From Annona cherimola (Eukaryota > Streptophyta > Magnoliopsida > Magnoliales > Annonaceae), in contig CM059975.1 of NCBI GenBank assembly GCA_030490835.1, forward strand, positions 61,929,174 to 61,993,173: a stretch of 64,000 bases of DNA, in the 5' to 3' direction. Positions 12,237 through 23,740 of this stretch are shown in pieces. The notes beneath the pieces are model-generated. The model saw only the letters and a program-made list of their open reading frames with translations. It ran no database searches and was not told where the DNA came from. The first letter of the stretch is position 1. Every line of letters starts with the position of its first letter. The translations under genes were made by a program, and so were the position numbers.

Positions 12237-13834
12237 ATGGTACCCAAATCTGTTTTCAAACTCACCAAACTTCCTACTTCAAGGCCATCTCAATCTCGCA
12301 CTGGAGAGGAAGTGTCACGTAGGCAACGGACTCCATCCAAAAAAGTTTGGTAAGAAACTACAACATCCTTGGGGCGACGAGTATGGTTTCAGGTAGGTAA
12401 CCCCTCCACCTCGGCTCCCAGAGAGGAAGAAGTTAAGGATTTGAGCAGTGGCTCCGAAATGGGTGGAAAGAGAAAAGGCAAACCCACTCAAAGAGGCCAA
12501 GTTCTAAAAATGCCCACAGACTACTTCCGAACCGAACGGCAACATAGTCGGTTCTATAGGCATTATTATGAAAGGAACATCTTTGTTCCCAAAATCATAG
12601 TCTTTAAATTCTTGAATGAATACGAGTTTGGGATAGAAGAACTATTGGATTTGCAAGGATGAACGGGTCTGCTCAAAGAGGATGATAAAGTATATCCTGA
12701 TTTAACTAGATTGTTCTATTACTTGTGGGATCAAGAATATCTCAACACGTATGTCAAAGGGGTTGAGATAAACTTGGGACTTGCACATGACATTTGCAGA
12801 AGAAATGTTATCGACAGAATAGCCAACATTTTAGAAGTGCCAGATGAGAATCAACCTATTCCTAAGGGGCTATACTTACACAGATGTACAATCAACTTAC
12901 AAATAGCAACAAGTATACCCCGGGATCAAGTTTTTGCATTATATGGACTTATCTCCAAGGCTATGGGTTCTCAGGCTACTCATTGCACATTGCATTTATC
13001 CAAAGGGTGGGGACCGAAATCAATTGAATCCACAAGAAGCTGAAATCTTATGGAAAGTTGCCAACAGGGTCAAAGTCTATCTCCCAAGACTATTTTTGAA
13101 GGCCCTTAAACATAAGAAGGAAAATCCACGAGGAGTATTACCGTATGGGACGTGGACCACCAAAATTATGGCATACTATGGTGTTCATTTAGAAGATGAA
13201 CCATTTGAAGTTCTGAAACCGACGAATGCCATCAACCGGGCCCTCCTGACCGGCATGAAGATTAACTTTGAGGAGTTTAGGGCTGAAAGGATACAAGAAC
13301 GGATGGGCAATGAATTTCAAGCTCATCCCGAGGCCAAGGATGCTCATCCTGAGGGGGAGGACCTACCCCGTCATGAATCGATTCCATCTCCGCCTCCAGC
13401 ACCTACTGCTCTTGCGTCACCACAATCCCATGATTCTGTTCACCACGAGGATCATGGGCCACAAATCATCATGTTCGCTCTCCAGATCGACCTATCATGG
13501 ATTATTTACAATAGATGGAGGGTTGGATCTCACAGGAATTGGGGTCTATTCACACGGCTCTGGTGGAAATGCACAGTAGCCAAGACAAACTGGATCGGGA
13601 GTTAACGGCTATCAAATATCGTCTAGCCTCGAGTAGCCATCGTGGTCGACTTATCGTAAGTCTTCTTGACTTCGATCCTTATTGGGGCGAGTCCGTGAGA
13701 GCTAAACCCACCGTTCAGGCTCCCTCGTTTCTGTTTTCATCAGCCTGCACCAGACCTATTCTTCTAACCTACCCTATCACTGCATTCCAACCTCACAAGT
13801 CTCGCTTCCCTTATATCCCATTTTGATGTATTGA
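12237..13834 (+). pseudogene. Third-ORF remnant of copy A
   Basis: This is homologous to the 529-codon ORF at 51343-52932. It starts at an ATG followed by a basic Pro/Ser/Lys-rich stretch. It then shows the KMPTDYFRTE block, the FYRHYYERNIFVPKI block, the MDLSPRLWVLRLLIAHCIYP block and the NPRGVLPYGTWTTKI block. Breaks include TAA at 12351-12353, TGA at 12660-12662 replacing a conserved Trp, and frame changes near 12930 and 13500. Conservation of the gene order pol-leader-third ORF-polypurine tract in this diverged copy argues that the third ORF is a standard part of this lineage. Its function is unknown. Confidence 0.8.
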
Positions 13835-13835
13835 C

Positions 13836-13853
13836 AAAAAAGGGGAGAGAGAG
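13836..13853 (+). promoter_or_regulatory. Internal polypurine tract, copy A
   Basis: A run of aaaaaaggggagagagag directly follows the third-ORF stop, ~300 bp upstream of the LTR-proximal tract. Multiple polypurine tracts are a known Sirevirus trait. Confidence 0.6.
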
Positions 13854-14135
13854 TAGGACTTGGACTTAGGATTTAGAATTTTGTTTCGGGTTTGGGTAGC
13901 ATGTAATTTTCTTTTTGGAATCCTTTTTGTATGATATGAACTTCATTGTGAATGATATGAACTTGGTTTTTGTGCAAATTATTGTTTTGGAATGTACATG
14001 ATTACATGATATGCAATGCTATGTAAATCTTGAGTAATCGACATAATATGTCAATTCTAAATGCCAAACAAAATATGACATACCAGTTATGCAAGAAAAT
14101 GAATGGACTATCTCAAATTGGTTTTGTCAATCATC

Positions 14136-14149
14136 AAAAAGGGGGAGAT
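14136..14149 (+). promoter_or_regulatory. Polypurine tract, copy A
   Basis: aaaaagggggagat sits immediately before the TGTTGG start of the 3' LTR, where plus-strand priming occurs. It is identical to the tract at 53331-53344. Confidence 0.85.
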
Positions 14150-15728
14150 TGTTGGAATTTAAGGCAAATTAAGCACAATCCTTGTTTTGATAATTAACAA
14201 CTCAATTTGAGAAATATTTAAGTACTAACATGGTTACTAAGTGTTCCAAAGGTTTATAAAATCAAGATTCAAAAGATAGCAGGTAAAGTCGCAATCTCAA
14301 GTCGACTCAGCCATCAACTTAGGTCAAGTCAATACCCAAGTCGACTCCATATTCGACTTCAAGTGACATAAAATCGACAGAACTGAAATTGGGACTCAGA
14401 GATAGGTGAAGTCGCAGTCGAAGTCGACTCCGCTTGCGACTTAGGTGAAGTCACATTCCCAAATCGACTCCATATGCGACTTGGGTTTAGCCTGGTTGAA
14501 GACTTCGAAATATTAGAGTTAAGTCGCTTTGCAAGTCGACCCGAGTATGCGACTTGGGTAAAGTTGAAGTTGAAGTTGACCCAAGCCTACGACTCAAGTA
14601 TATGGCTACCTTATAACGACCCAAAAACATCTTGTTAAAGATTGAACAACTAGACCAAGAAGAAACAACTATCATGAATGAAGGTTATAAGAAAGAATCT
14701 CTCATGAGACTAGTGTATTACTTGAATTAAGCAAAACAATATACAAACAAGACATTTAATGAAGTTCAAGAGAATAAAGGGCGTATACACAATATAAAGA
14801 TCACTTCAAAGACCTTGAAGTTCCAATATGATCTATAGCTAGTGAAGTTGCATCCAAAGTCGACCCCACCTGCGACTTGGGTCAAGTCTGAGACCAAGTC
14901 GACCTGAACTTAGAATTTGAGTTGGAAGCTGAAGACCGAAGTCGCTCTAGAAGTTGACTCCAGCTTGCGACTTGGGTGAAGTCGCAATCGAAGTCGACTC
15001 CACCTTGCGACTTGAATGAAGTCGCATGCCAAGTCGAATCCAAATGCAACTTGGCTCGCAACGGTCAAAAAAATTCGAATGTTGGCGCATTAAATGGGCG
15101 CCACCTACCACCAAATGTTCGAATTTACTTCTCATTATTTAAGGAGCATCAAATGAACATAATGCACAAGAAGTTTGAAGAAGAACTGTGCTTTAAAACT
15201 GCTGAAAGCTGCATTGCTCAATCAACTACTGCTTCCACAAGTTCTTCTACGTGCTTGAAACTGCCTACACAAATCTGTAACGTGTAGATATTTTTAGTCA
15301 TTGTTTACTTGTTTTTTCCACTTGGTTTGATATTGAAAATCGAAACCAAGTGAAGACAAAGTAGTGTGTGATTGAAGTGAAACTCGTCACCTACTTGTGC
15401 AGAGATTGTACAAGCCCCTTAGAGCTAAAATCTAGAAGAGAGCTATTGCTCTAAGATTGTATTGAAAATACAATAGTAGAACCCAAGCCACAACAGACAT
15501 GTGCTTGGAAGAGTGGGGTAGGGGAGGTTGCCCGAACCACTATAAATCTTTGTCTTTTAAAGTGGCTTGATTGCTTGTGTTTTATTGCATTATTTCTCTC
15601 CAACCTACTGATCATTTTATTGAGGGAATTAATTCCACAAAGGGGAAATTTTTGTTTAAGCAAAGAATTTTAAAACACCTAATTCACTCTTCCCTTCTTG
15701 GGTAACTGCCATAAACTCGGGACCAATA
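14150..15728 (+). repeat. 3' LTR of copy A
   Basis: It starts TGTTGG and ends ..ctcgggaccaata (CA decayed to TA). It carries seven GTCGAC palindromes between 14281 and 15000, and a single copy of the 'ctagaagagagc' unit that is repeated four times in the young element. It also has the 'ggaagagtggggtaggg' block near 15508 and the 'ttcttgggtaactgccat' end block. Long frames in it on both strands are by-products of the repeats. Confidence 0.9.
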
Positions 15729-15839
15729 GGCTCTACAGCAACAACCAACCTAATCCAGCGAATGGGCTCTACAGCAATAACCCACCAGACACAGAAACTG
15801 GGCTTTACAACAGTAGCCCACCAGATTCCAGCGATCCAC

Positions 15840-17731
15840 CGGCAAAACGGGCTCAGCCAAGCTTTAGTCCACAGAAACTGGGTTGCACAGCAACAGCCCA
15901 CTAGACACCAAGCTTCTGCCCACCTAGAGCAAAAAGCTCGAACAAGACCGCAAGCCCAAACAGCGACGAGCTCCCAGTCATGGCCCATAGCCCACGTGCC
16001 CACCTCAACTCTATAAATAGAAGGGCAAGTTCCAAGCTCAAGCACACTTGAGGAGGCATCCAAAAAGGGGAGGAAGGGAGTCTGAAGCAAATCTTTGGCG
16101 TCCTGGCTTCTCCTCTCATCTAGCTATAGCTTTCCTCTTTTCCAACCCCCTTTCCGGCTCTCTCCCACTTTCTTCTCTCCCCTTTCTTTAGATTTTTATT
16201 TTTATTTTCCCTTTTTATGCCCATGTAAAAGGCTTCGGATTAACAGATTTTTGCCATATCTGTTTTAATCTGAAGACCGGAATCCAAGCTCTGTACGATC
16301 GGTGTTCTTATTCAATTAAAATGGGGATTGATCTCCCCTTTAAGATCAGTGGCGACTCCATGTAATGGTGTAAATCTCTTGGCTATTGAAGTTGTTTTCA
16401 CATGTTTTATTTGATTTAAATACTAACGCTTTTCATTGAGTTGAAGCTGCGACGAAGATCGGGTCACGTCGTTCCGCCGCATCCAGTGACGTGTGCAGCC
16501 ACCATGCCATTGGATCTACCTATCACGTTGCTAGACCCGCAGGATTCAAAAATCCGGCGCACATGCAGCTGCTCCTGAAGCTTAAAGATCAAGCCCGGGA
16601 CCAAGGCCTATTCCATGCAAATATTCATTTTCTGAAACATACTAACAACCCCTCTATTCAATGAGAAACGCAGGTTCCGGTCCTTTCGATTCGGCCCAGA
16701 TTTCATGAGGCTAGAAAGGCATCCAAGCCCATCGTAGCGTCCACGATGGGTGCTACAGCTTGGCGACTGGTTCCTATGAGGCCAACGTCTTTGCTGGAGC
16801 TAGCGGGTCCAACAGTGTGACAGGCAGATCTAGTGGCGTGGTGGCTGCACACGTCACTGGATGCAGTAGAACGACGTGATCCGATCTTCGTCGCGGCTTC
16901 AACTCAATGAAAAGCGTTAGTATTTAGATCAAATAAAACATGTGAAAACAACTTCAATAGACAAGAGATTTGCACTGCTAGATGGAGTCGCCACTGATCT
17001 TAAAGGGGAGATCGGTCTCCGTTTTCATTGAATAAGAACACTTGTCGTACAGAGCTTGGATTCCGATCTTCGGATTAAAACAGATATGACAAAAATTTGT
17101 TAACCTGAAGCGGTTTACATGGGCATAAAAAGGGAAAATAAAAAAATCTGAAGAAAGGGGAGAGAAGAAGAGAGCCGGAAAGGGGGTTGGAAAAAAGGAA
17201 AGTTATAGCTAGAAGAGAGGAGAAGTCGGGACGTTAAGGATTTGCTGTAGACTCCCGTCCTTCCCTTTTGGGATGCCTCCTCAAGTGTGCTTGAGCTTGA
17301 AACTTGCCCCTCTATTTATAAAGGGAATGTGGGCGCGTGGGCTATGGGCCATGACTGGGAACCCGTTGCTGCTTGGGCTTGCGGTTTTGTTAGAGCTTTT
17401 TGCTCCAGGTAGGCTGAAGCTTGGAATCTGGTGGGCTGCTGCTATGGAACCCAGTTTCTATGGGCTGAAGCTTGGCTAAGCCCGTTTTGCTAGTGGGTTG
17501 TTTGAGCTTTGCTCTTGTGGGCCAAAGCTGGACAGGCCCGTCTGGTGGTTAGTAGCCTAGTTTTGTTGGCCTTGTTTGGACTTGCTCCAAGCAGGCTATT
17601 GGCCTAGAGCCCATTAGCAATTATTTTGGATTGATTTTCTTTGTAGTTGTTGGGCTTGGTTCTTGATCCATATGTTTTCTTTAGTTTTATGTGTAATATT
17701 TACTTGGGTTCAAGGGAAGGGTGTCTACACA
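15840..17731. repeat. Large imperfect inverted repeat of two LTR-like arms
   Basis: The left arm (about 15840-16545) and right arm (about 16803-17560, with the LTR-like sequence continuing to 17731) are reverse complements. Shared blocks are 'caaaacgggct', 'cccagtcatggcccatagcc', 'ataaatag', 'cttaaaggggagatc' and 'cgacgaagatcgg'. Each arm has a TATAAATAG box (16012-16020 plus; 17311-17320 minus) pointing at the centre. The right arm's outer end is TGTGTAGACACCC on the minus strand, an LTR-like start. The ~260-bp spacer has 'gatgggtgctaca' followed by 'gcttggcgactgg', like an LTR end plus a PBS. Likely head-to-head Ty3-type LTR fragments. Confidence 0.75.
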
Positions 17732-18148
17732 TGGATATCTCGGTAATTGCAGTCTGTTGAAACTTGGTGTAAAATGTGGTTATCGAATGCTGAAATCCAT
17801 GATTAGAGATGATGACAGAGCCAATTTGAAGCTACGAGGTCATCCGGTCGGAGAGCCGATGGTTTTTAATAGCAACTTTGGGTTGTTTATCACTAGGCCT
17901 GCTGATTTAATGGAGGCTGATAAATCTTCTACAGCTGGTACCGAATTTTGGTTCCGAGTTGCTAATCGGGTATCGCTACTAGTTCGTTGATGTTTCATGG
18001 AGCTCCAGATGTTGCCAATGCTTGGAATTGGGAAGAAAGCAGAACGATTTGGTGGTGCTCGTGCTGTTGATTTTACATTGTTGGAGTTGGGTTTTCTGAA
18101 GATGAGTAGCCGACAGTGCTTGTACTGCCTGTGCAGGGATGAAGTTGC
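17732..18148. other. Unrecognised flank, left of element C
   Basis: Moderate-G+C sequence that continues at 25829 once element C is removed (pre-insertion join at GTTGC). An 89-codon open frame spans 17721-17990 but shows no motif I know and starts inside the neighbouring LTR. I do not call it a gene. Confidence 0.4.
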
Positions 18149-18484
18149 TGTTAGAGTTATACTCCTATAAGGTGTCCTAATTAGATGATAAGTCTTAGAT
18201 GATAAGTCTTGGATTTAAAGATAGCCCAATCATATCTGGATTACGTACGCAATCTGAGTTCAGGTAGAACTGCACTTCTAGTTGAGTCATGATGGGAAGG
18301 GCTCTATAAATAGAGGAGTCTAGGTCCCTCTCTCACACGGTTTACATTATTAGTGGTTCCCATCTACTGCTAGTATTATAGGGAGAAGTGTTGAGGGAGA
18401 AGACCTCGTGCTCTACTCGGTCTACAGGTGGAATCTACGCACACATGGATTCAGGTACGCTTCCGCATCACATGATTTCCAACA
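18149..18484 (+). repeat. 5' LTR of element C
   Basis: TGTTAGAG...TTCCAACA. A TATAAATA box lies at 18305-18312. It carries an extra 14 bp (gtgttgagggagaa) relative to the 3' LTR, between two gggagaag repeats. Confidence 0.95.
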
Positions 18485-18486
18485 TG

Positions 18487-18498
18487 TGGTATCAGAGC
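18487..18498 (+). promoter_or_regulatory. Primer-binding site of element C
   Basis: TGGTATCAGAGC, the initiator-Met tRNA complement typical of plant Ty1/copia elements, two bases after the LTR. Confidence 0.95.
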
Positions 18499-21032
18499 CC
18501 ACGTTTCGATTTTGGGTATTATAGATTCCACCCATAATTTGTATGAAATATTTATCCGTGAAATTATTTTGTTACGGATTAATTACTTGATATTTTTCTT
18601 CTTCATGCCATATGAATGCATGTATATGCTGAATCATGTTATACGGAATATTCATTATTGGATTCAGAATATTCATTATTAATATTGGTTCTATTAATGA
18701 ATGCATTATGCTATAAATATTTTATGACGGCATGCTTAAATCTGTTTAATGTGATTTTCATTCTGGTTTAATTAAAGACGCAAAACATGCCGTTGAGAAT
18801 TAGCTGGATAATGACTTGAAATTATGGATTCAGATTTGAAGTGCTAAAATTTTCCTCCGTTCATTGAATGTGTCGTTTCTAATAAATAAAAAAAACGGTG
18901 TCTGGAATCAATGCAAGACTTTTGTCTTATATGGAAGCATTGAATGACACATTAATGTCAAAGTGATTTTGGATGGGTTTTTCAATTCAGAAAATAAACA
19001 CATGTATACGGACCCATTAATCTATTAAATAATAATAAAAGTGGACGGATACATACCCTGTTGCCGCTGCCATGCCTGTTGCCGAAGAAGAAAAGAGTCA
19101 AGCACGCCCGAACCGATGGTTGCTGCCGGTGCTGGACGAGGCCATCTGCTGCGATCTGCCGGAACTGGCTGGCACCAGCACTAGAGACGTTGGAAGTGCC
19201 GGAGAAGACGGCAGCCGTTGATCTGCTGTTGCCGCTGCCAGAGAAGACGAACGGGACAGAGCAGACACCGGGATTCAGATCTGCTGCAACCGGTCGGAGG
19301 AGACGACGGCTGCGTCTGCAGCGGCATCCGGCCGCGGCAAGCGAGAAGGCTGCTTGCTGGATCTGCCACTGCCGGAGAAGATGCAGCGGGAGCAGCGCGG
19401 TGGGACGGCATCGGTGCTGGAGACGAGACAGGCGATCGGCGGCAGGCTCGGGCAGTGGGTTTTAGGGCTGAAGAAGATAACAGATTATTTTTTTTATTGC
19501 ATATAAACCTTGAATGGAAATTGGCAAATAAACCCCAAAGAGATATTTACAAATAAACCCCGCAGCTATCTTATGAACCGGGCCTGGGCTTTCTTTTCAT
19601 GGATACCCACTAGGGCAAACCCTCATCCTGTAAGCCCATTTCACTTGAACGGGCCTCAAGCCCAATAAGCCCATCAGTTGGCCTAGTTTAGCTGAGCCCA
19701 TTTCCGGGCCCTTTTTGTGCCTGGGCTTGAATCAACATTGTCAGCCCATGCGGTTGGCCCATTTCAGGAGGCCAAGCTTCACAGGCCCACATAGGCGGCC
19801 CGTTTTTGCCAATAACAGGGTAGACCCAAACCCAATTGCCCATTATGAACCGTTTATACATAAATTAACATAATTCTTGATCCTTTTATTCAAATTGGAC
19901 GATCAAATAGTCATTTTCTATATTTTTGGATATTCTGAATCTAATGAAAGGGTCTGATTAAGCTAAATAGGTCAATAAATTTGACTTTTGAATATTTATG
20001 CAAATTTTTTGAATTATATGTGCAATTAATTCATGTGATTGGTATATAAATGCCTAATTAGCAAGTTATTTATGATTTATTGCTTTTCAATGAATTCAGC
20101 ATTAATTCATATGATTAGTTTATAAATGCTTGATTAGCAATTTATTTATGATTTATAGCTTTTCAGTTAATATTAAGCATGAAATGTATATATATATGAA
20201 TAATTATATAAATTATGATTATTAAATTTTTATAGTGAGATTATATTCTATGGAATGACTAGAGGTTGGTGTCTAGGCAAGAGGTATTGAAGAGGATCAC
20301 GTGGTTATTTAATTAGGTACCTGCTATGCAGGGGGAGCCTCCCACGCCCCACCTCACTTACCTGGCCGACCAAAAGAAATAATATAGAATTTAATCACAC
20401 ATAATAAATTTAAATAATCATTATTATTGAATTATTCATATATATATTATACTCTATAATTTTGATTGTATATTTTGGTTACCCCAAAGGGTCTAAAATA
20501 TATTTTCAAAATTATTAATTAAATGGAGAAAATATTATTGTTTATTTTTTTTCTCTGAGTTTTAGAAATTGTAATTAATTGTCATTATGCAATTTATGTT
20601 TAATAAATATTGTTCATCTTTATGTCTTTTGTCGCCCTGAAGGGTCTAAGATGTTTAGTTAATCAAATTTATTAAACAAAGAGAGAATAACATGATTTTT
20701 CCTCTCATAATAGAAATTGCATTATTAAAGAATATTATATTATAGTTTTACCCGAAGGTAGCTATAATTTAATATTTATCAATAATTAACTAGAACTGCA
20801 TAAACGCGGGAAATTTTCTACCCGAAGGTGGGGATTTCTTGGCTTTATGTATTCATAATTAATTATTGAATATTATTGTTTATCATAGCATTATTAAATA
20901 TAATCATGCATTATTGCTTGTGTGGTTAAGTTTTATAATTTTAGCTATGATTAATTAATGTTAATGGAATTTTTACATAATATTTTATCTGAATCATAAT
21001 GGTAACGTGAGCTTAATCATTGTTTTACAGCT
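18499..21032 (+). other. Long untranslated leader of element C
   Basis: About 2.5 kb without a credible gene. 19050-19470 is a sharp G+C-rich island with repeated 'ctgccggagaagacg'-type words. The frames inside it, on both strands, come from that composition. 19560-19850 is rich in 'gggcc' and 'gccca' words. A two-copy 76-bp repeat starts at 20025 and 20101. Four similar motifs of the form ccc(n)aagggt/cccgaaggt occur near 20479, 20633, 20749 and 20819. Confidence 0.7.
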
Positions 21033-21587
21033 ATGGCTCCTGTTCCTCAATCTCATCTGTCTAATATCCCGACACTGAATGGATCAAATTATTCTGATTG
21101 GCATGAGCAATTACTTATCACATTAGGATGTTTGGACCTAGATTTAGCCCTTCGTGTTGCAAAACCTGATGATATAACGCCTGAAAGTACTGATAGTCAA
21201 AAGATTCAATTTGATAAATGGAAGCGTTCCAACAGGTTGTCTCTTATGATTATAAAGAGTACAATAGAAAGGAACATCAGGGGCTCTATTTCTGACCCTG
21301 AAAATGAAAATGCCAAAACTTATCTAGACTCAATTAAGGAAAAATTCAGTGGGTCAGATAAAGCATTGGCTGGAATGCTCACTAACAAATTGACTTCAAT
21401 GAAATATGATGGCATTTGTGGAGTGCGAAAGCACATAATGGAAATGTCAAATATAGCTGGGAAACTTAATGAACTAGGGATGAAAATCTCTGACTCTTTC
21501 CTAGTCATATTTGTCTTAAACTCTCTTCCATCTCAGTTTTCACAATTCAAAATCTCCTATAACACACAAAGGATAAATGGACTTTAA
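21033..21587 (+). pseudogene. gag: Ty1/copia gag of element C, frameshifted
   Basis: Gag forms the cytoplasmic virus-like particle that packages element RNA. The start is the ATG at 21033, followed by a typical copia gag N-terminus (LNGSNYSDWHEQLLI, then LDLDLALR) and the LTSMKYDG-type core. The frame ends at 21585-21587. The homologous protein continues in another frame from about 21575, through [11 protein letters not shown] and a CCHC zinc knuckle near 21761-21802. The break is explained by loss of one A in a short A run near 21570. That single-base loss separates gag from the downstream polyprotein, which in this lineage is normally one frame. Confidence 0.9.
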
Positions 21588-21601
21588 ATGAATTAATATC
21601 C

Positions 21602-23740
21602 ATGTGTGTACAAGAGGAAGAGAGATTAAAGCAAGATGGATCAATGCATATCTATTTCACATCGACTACTAAGCAGTACAAGTCAAAGAAAGGAAAAGGG
21701 AAGAATAAATTCCCATTAAAGAAAGGCTTAGAGGATGGATTGAAAAAGACCGCTGAGAAGTGTCATTTCTGTAAAAAGAAAGGACATTTTAAGAAAGATT
21801 GTCTCAAGCGGAAAAGTTGGTTCGAAAAGAAAGGTAACAATTATGTACATGTTTGCCTTGAAACCAATTTCATAAATGTATCCTCTAATTTATGGTGTAT
21901 TGACTCTGGTGCTGCTATCCATGTTTCAAACTCTTTGCAGACATTCCATTCAACCCGCAATCCAAAACCGCATGAGTCGTCTATTTTAATGGGCAATCTA
22001 ACCAAGTCTAAAGTTAAAGCAGTAGGAAATTGCAGGCTTCGCCTTGACACCGGGCATTTTTTAGAACTGCATGAAGTTTTCTATGTTCCGTCCATTTCTA
22101 GAAATTTAATTTCTTTGCCAAAACTTGATGTAATAGGTTATTCTTTCAGTTTTGCAAACTCAAAGTTTTCTTTATTTAAAGATTCTATTTTAGTTGGAAC
22201 CGAAACATTATTTAATGGTTTATATCAAATAAGTGCGGATTGCTCATTTAATTGTTCATCTACCCTAAATGTATGTGCTGGTAATAAACGTGGTATAATT
22301 GATGAAAATTCCTCCATGTTGTGGCATAAAAGGTTGGGTCACATATCGAAAGAAAGGATGCTAAGATTAGTAAAAGATGGGGTATTACCTACTCTAGATT
22401 TTACTGATTTTAGCATATGTATCGATTGTATTAAAGGAAAACAAACCAAAACTCAGAAAAAGAGTGCCACGAGAAGCAATGGACTTTTAGAATTGATCCA
22501 TACCGATATTTGTGGTCCATTTTCATCATGTATTGGAGGTGAAAAGTACTTTATCACGTTTATTGATGATTTCTCACGTTATGGTTTTATTTTCCTATTA
22601 CATGAAAAGTCTGATTCTTTGAATACTTTTAAAATATTCAAAGAATTAGTAGAAAAGAAATTGGATAGGAAAATTAAAGTTGTGAGATCTGACAGGGGTG
22701 GTGAATATTATGGTAAACATGGTCAATTAGGTCGAATCCCTGGTCCATTTGCTAAATATCTAGAAGAAAATGGTATTGAACCTCAATACACGATGCATGG
22801 AACTCCCCAACAAAATGGAGTTGCTGAAAGGAGAAATCGTACTCTCATGGATATGGTGAGAAGTATGATCAGCAACTCATCTTTACCCTTATTCTTGTGG
22901 AGTGAAGCCTTGAAAACTGCTATGTATATCCTCAACAGAGTTCCCAGTAAAGCTGTTCCTAAAACTCCATTTGAGTTATGGACAGGCAGGAAACCCAGTT
23001 TGAGGCATATGCATATTTGGGGTTGTCAAATAGAAGCAAGGATACTCAACCCACAAGAAAAGAAATTGGACCCAAGGACTATTAGTTGTTTCTTTATTGG
23101 GTATCCAGAATGGTCTAAAGGGTATAGATTTTACAGTCCGTCCCATAATACTAGGATCATTGAGACCGGAACAGCTCGATTCATTGAGAATGGCGAAAAT
23201 AGTGGGAGCATAACTCCACGAAATGTGGAATTTGAGGAAATTAGAGATCCTTCCTCTAGTTCATCACTAATGGATGCAAGAACTGAGATTGTTGATTATA
23301 ACATGACAAATCAACAACCAGTAATTGCTATGCAGCCTACGGAAGAGACTAATAATGAATCGATCTCAATTCCAAATGACATTCATCCAAATGATAATGT
23401 AGAACATATTAATGAGCCAAGAAGGTCTAATCGAATGAGGAGACCTGCTATTTCAGATGACTACATTATATATTTGGAAGAATGTATTGACGATCCTTGT
23501 ATTGAAAATGATCCATTAAATTTCAAAGAAGCCATTAATAGTGAAAAGTCTGAATTATGGATCAATGCTATGAAAGATGAATTAGAATCCATGTTTCAAA
23601 ACAAAGTTTGGGATCTTGTTACGTTGCCTAAAGGGAGCAAACCTGTTGGTTGTAAATGGATATTCAAAACCAAACGGGACCCTAAAGGTAATATAGAAAG
23701 ATATAAAGCCAGACTTGTTGCCAAGGATTCACACAAATAG
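21602..23740 (+). pseudogene. pol: Gag C-terminus/protease/integrase/RT start of element C
   Basis: This 712-codon frame carries, in order: a CCHC knuckle (C54-C57-H62-C67), the aspartic protease active site DSGA (D101), and the gag-pre-integrase zinc module ([13 protein letters not shown]). The integrase core follows with D302, D364 and E409, then the ELWTGRKPS linker. The beginning of RT is present (the [10 protein letters not shown] block to the YKARLVAKD block). The frame stops at 23738-23740 because one G is missing in the conserved AKGFTQ-type motif near 23727. RT then continues in another frame. All catalytic residues of protease and integrase are intact. Confidence 0.92.

Larger units (their letters stand above)
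9880..15728 (+). mobile_element. 5'-truncated Sirevirus-like Ty1/copia element (copy A)
   Basis: It is collinear with the full-length element at 44118-55177 from the middle of integrase through the end of pol, the third ORF, the polypurine tract and one LTR. The 5' LTR, gag, protease and part of integrase are gone. The remaining frames carry nonsense codons, frameshifts and an RNase H deletion. The LTR ends in TA rather than CA. This is an old, dead copy. Confidence 0.9.

Noticed and set aside
15656..16119. 144- and 72-codon minus frames rich in Trp and Leu
   Set aside because: They lie across an LTR end and the arm of a large inverted repeat. A related frame appears in the other arm, as expected of repeat DNA.
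17721..17990. 89-codon frame as a possible gene
   Set aside because: It starts inside an LTR-like end, has no recognisable domain and no gene structure around it.
19061..19556. Possible G+C-rich host gene (134- and 112-codon frames)
   Set aside because: Overlapping frames on both strands within a retrotransposon leader, with Arg/Ala-rich low-complexity translations.
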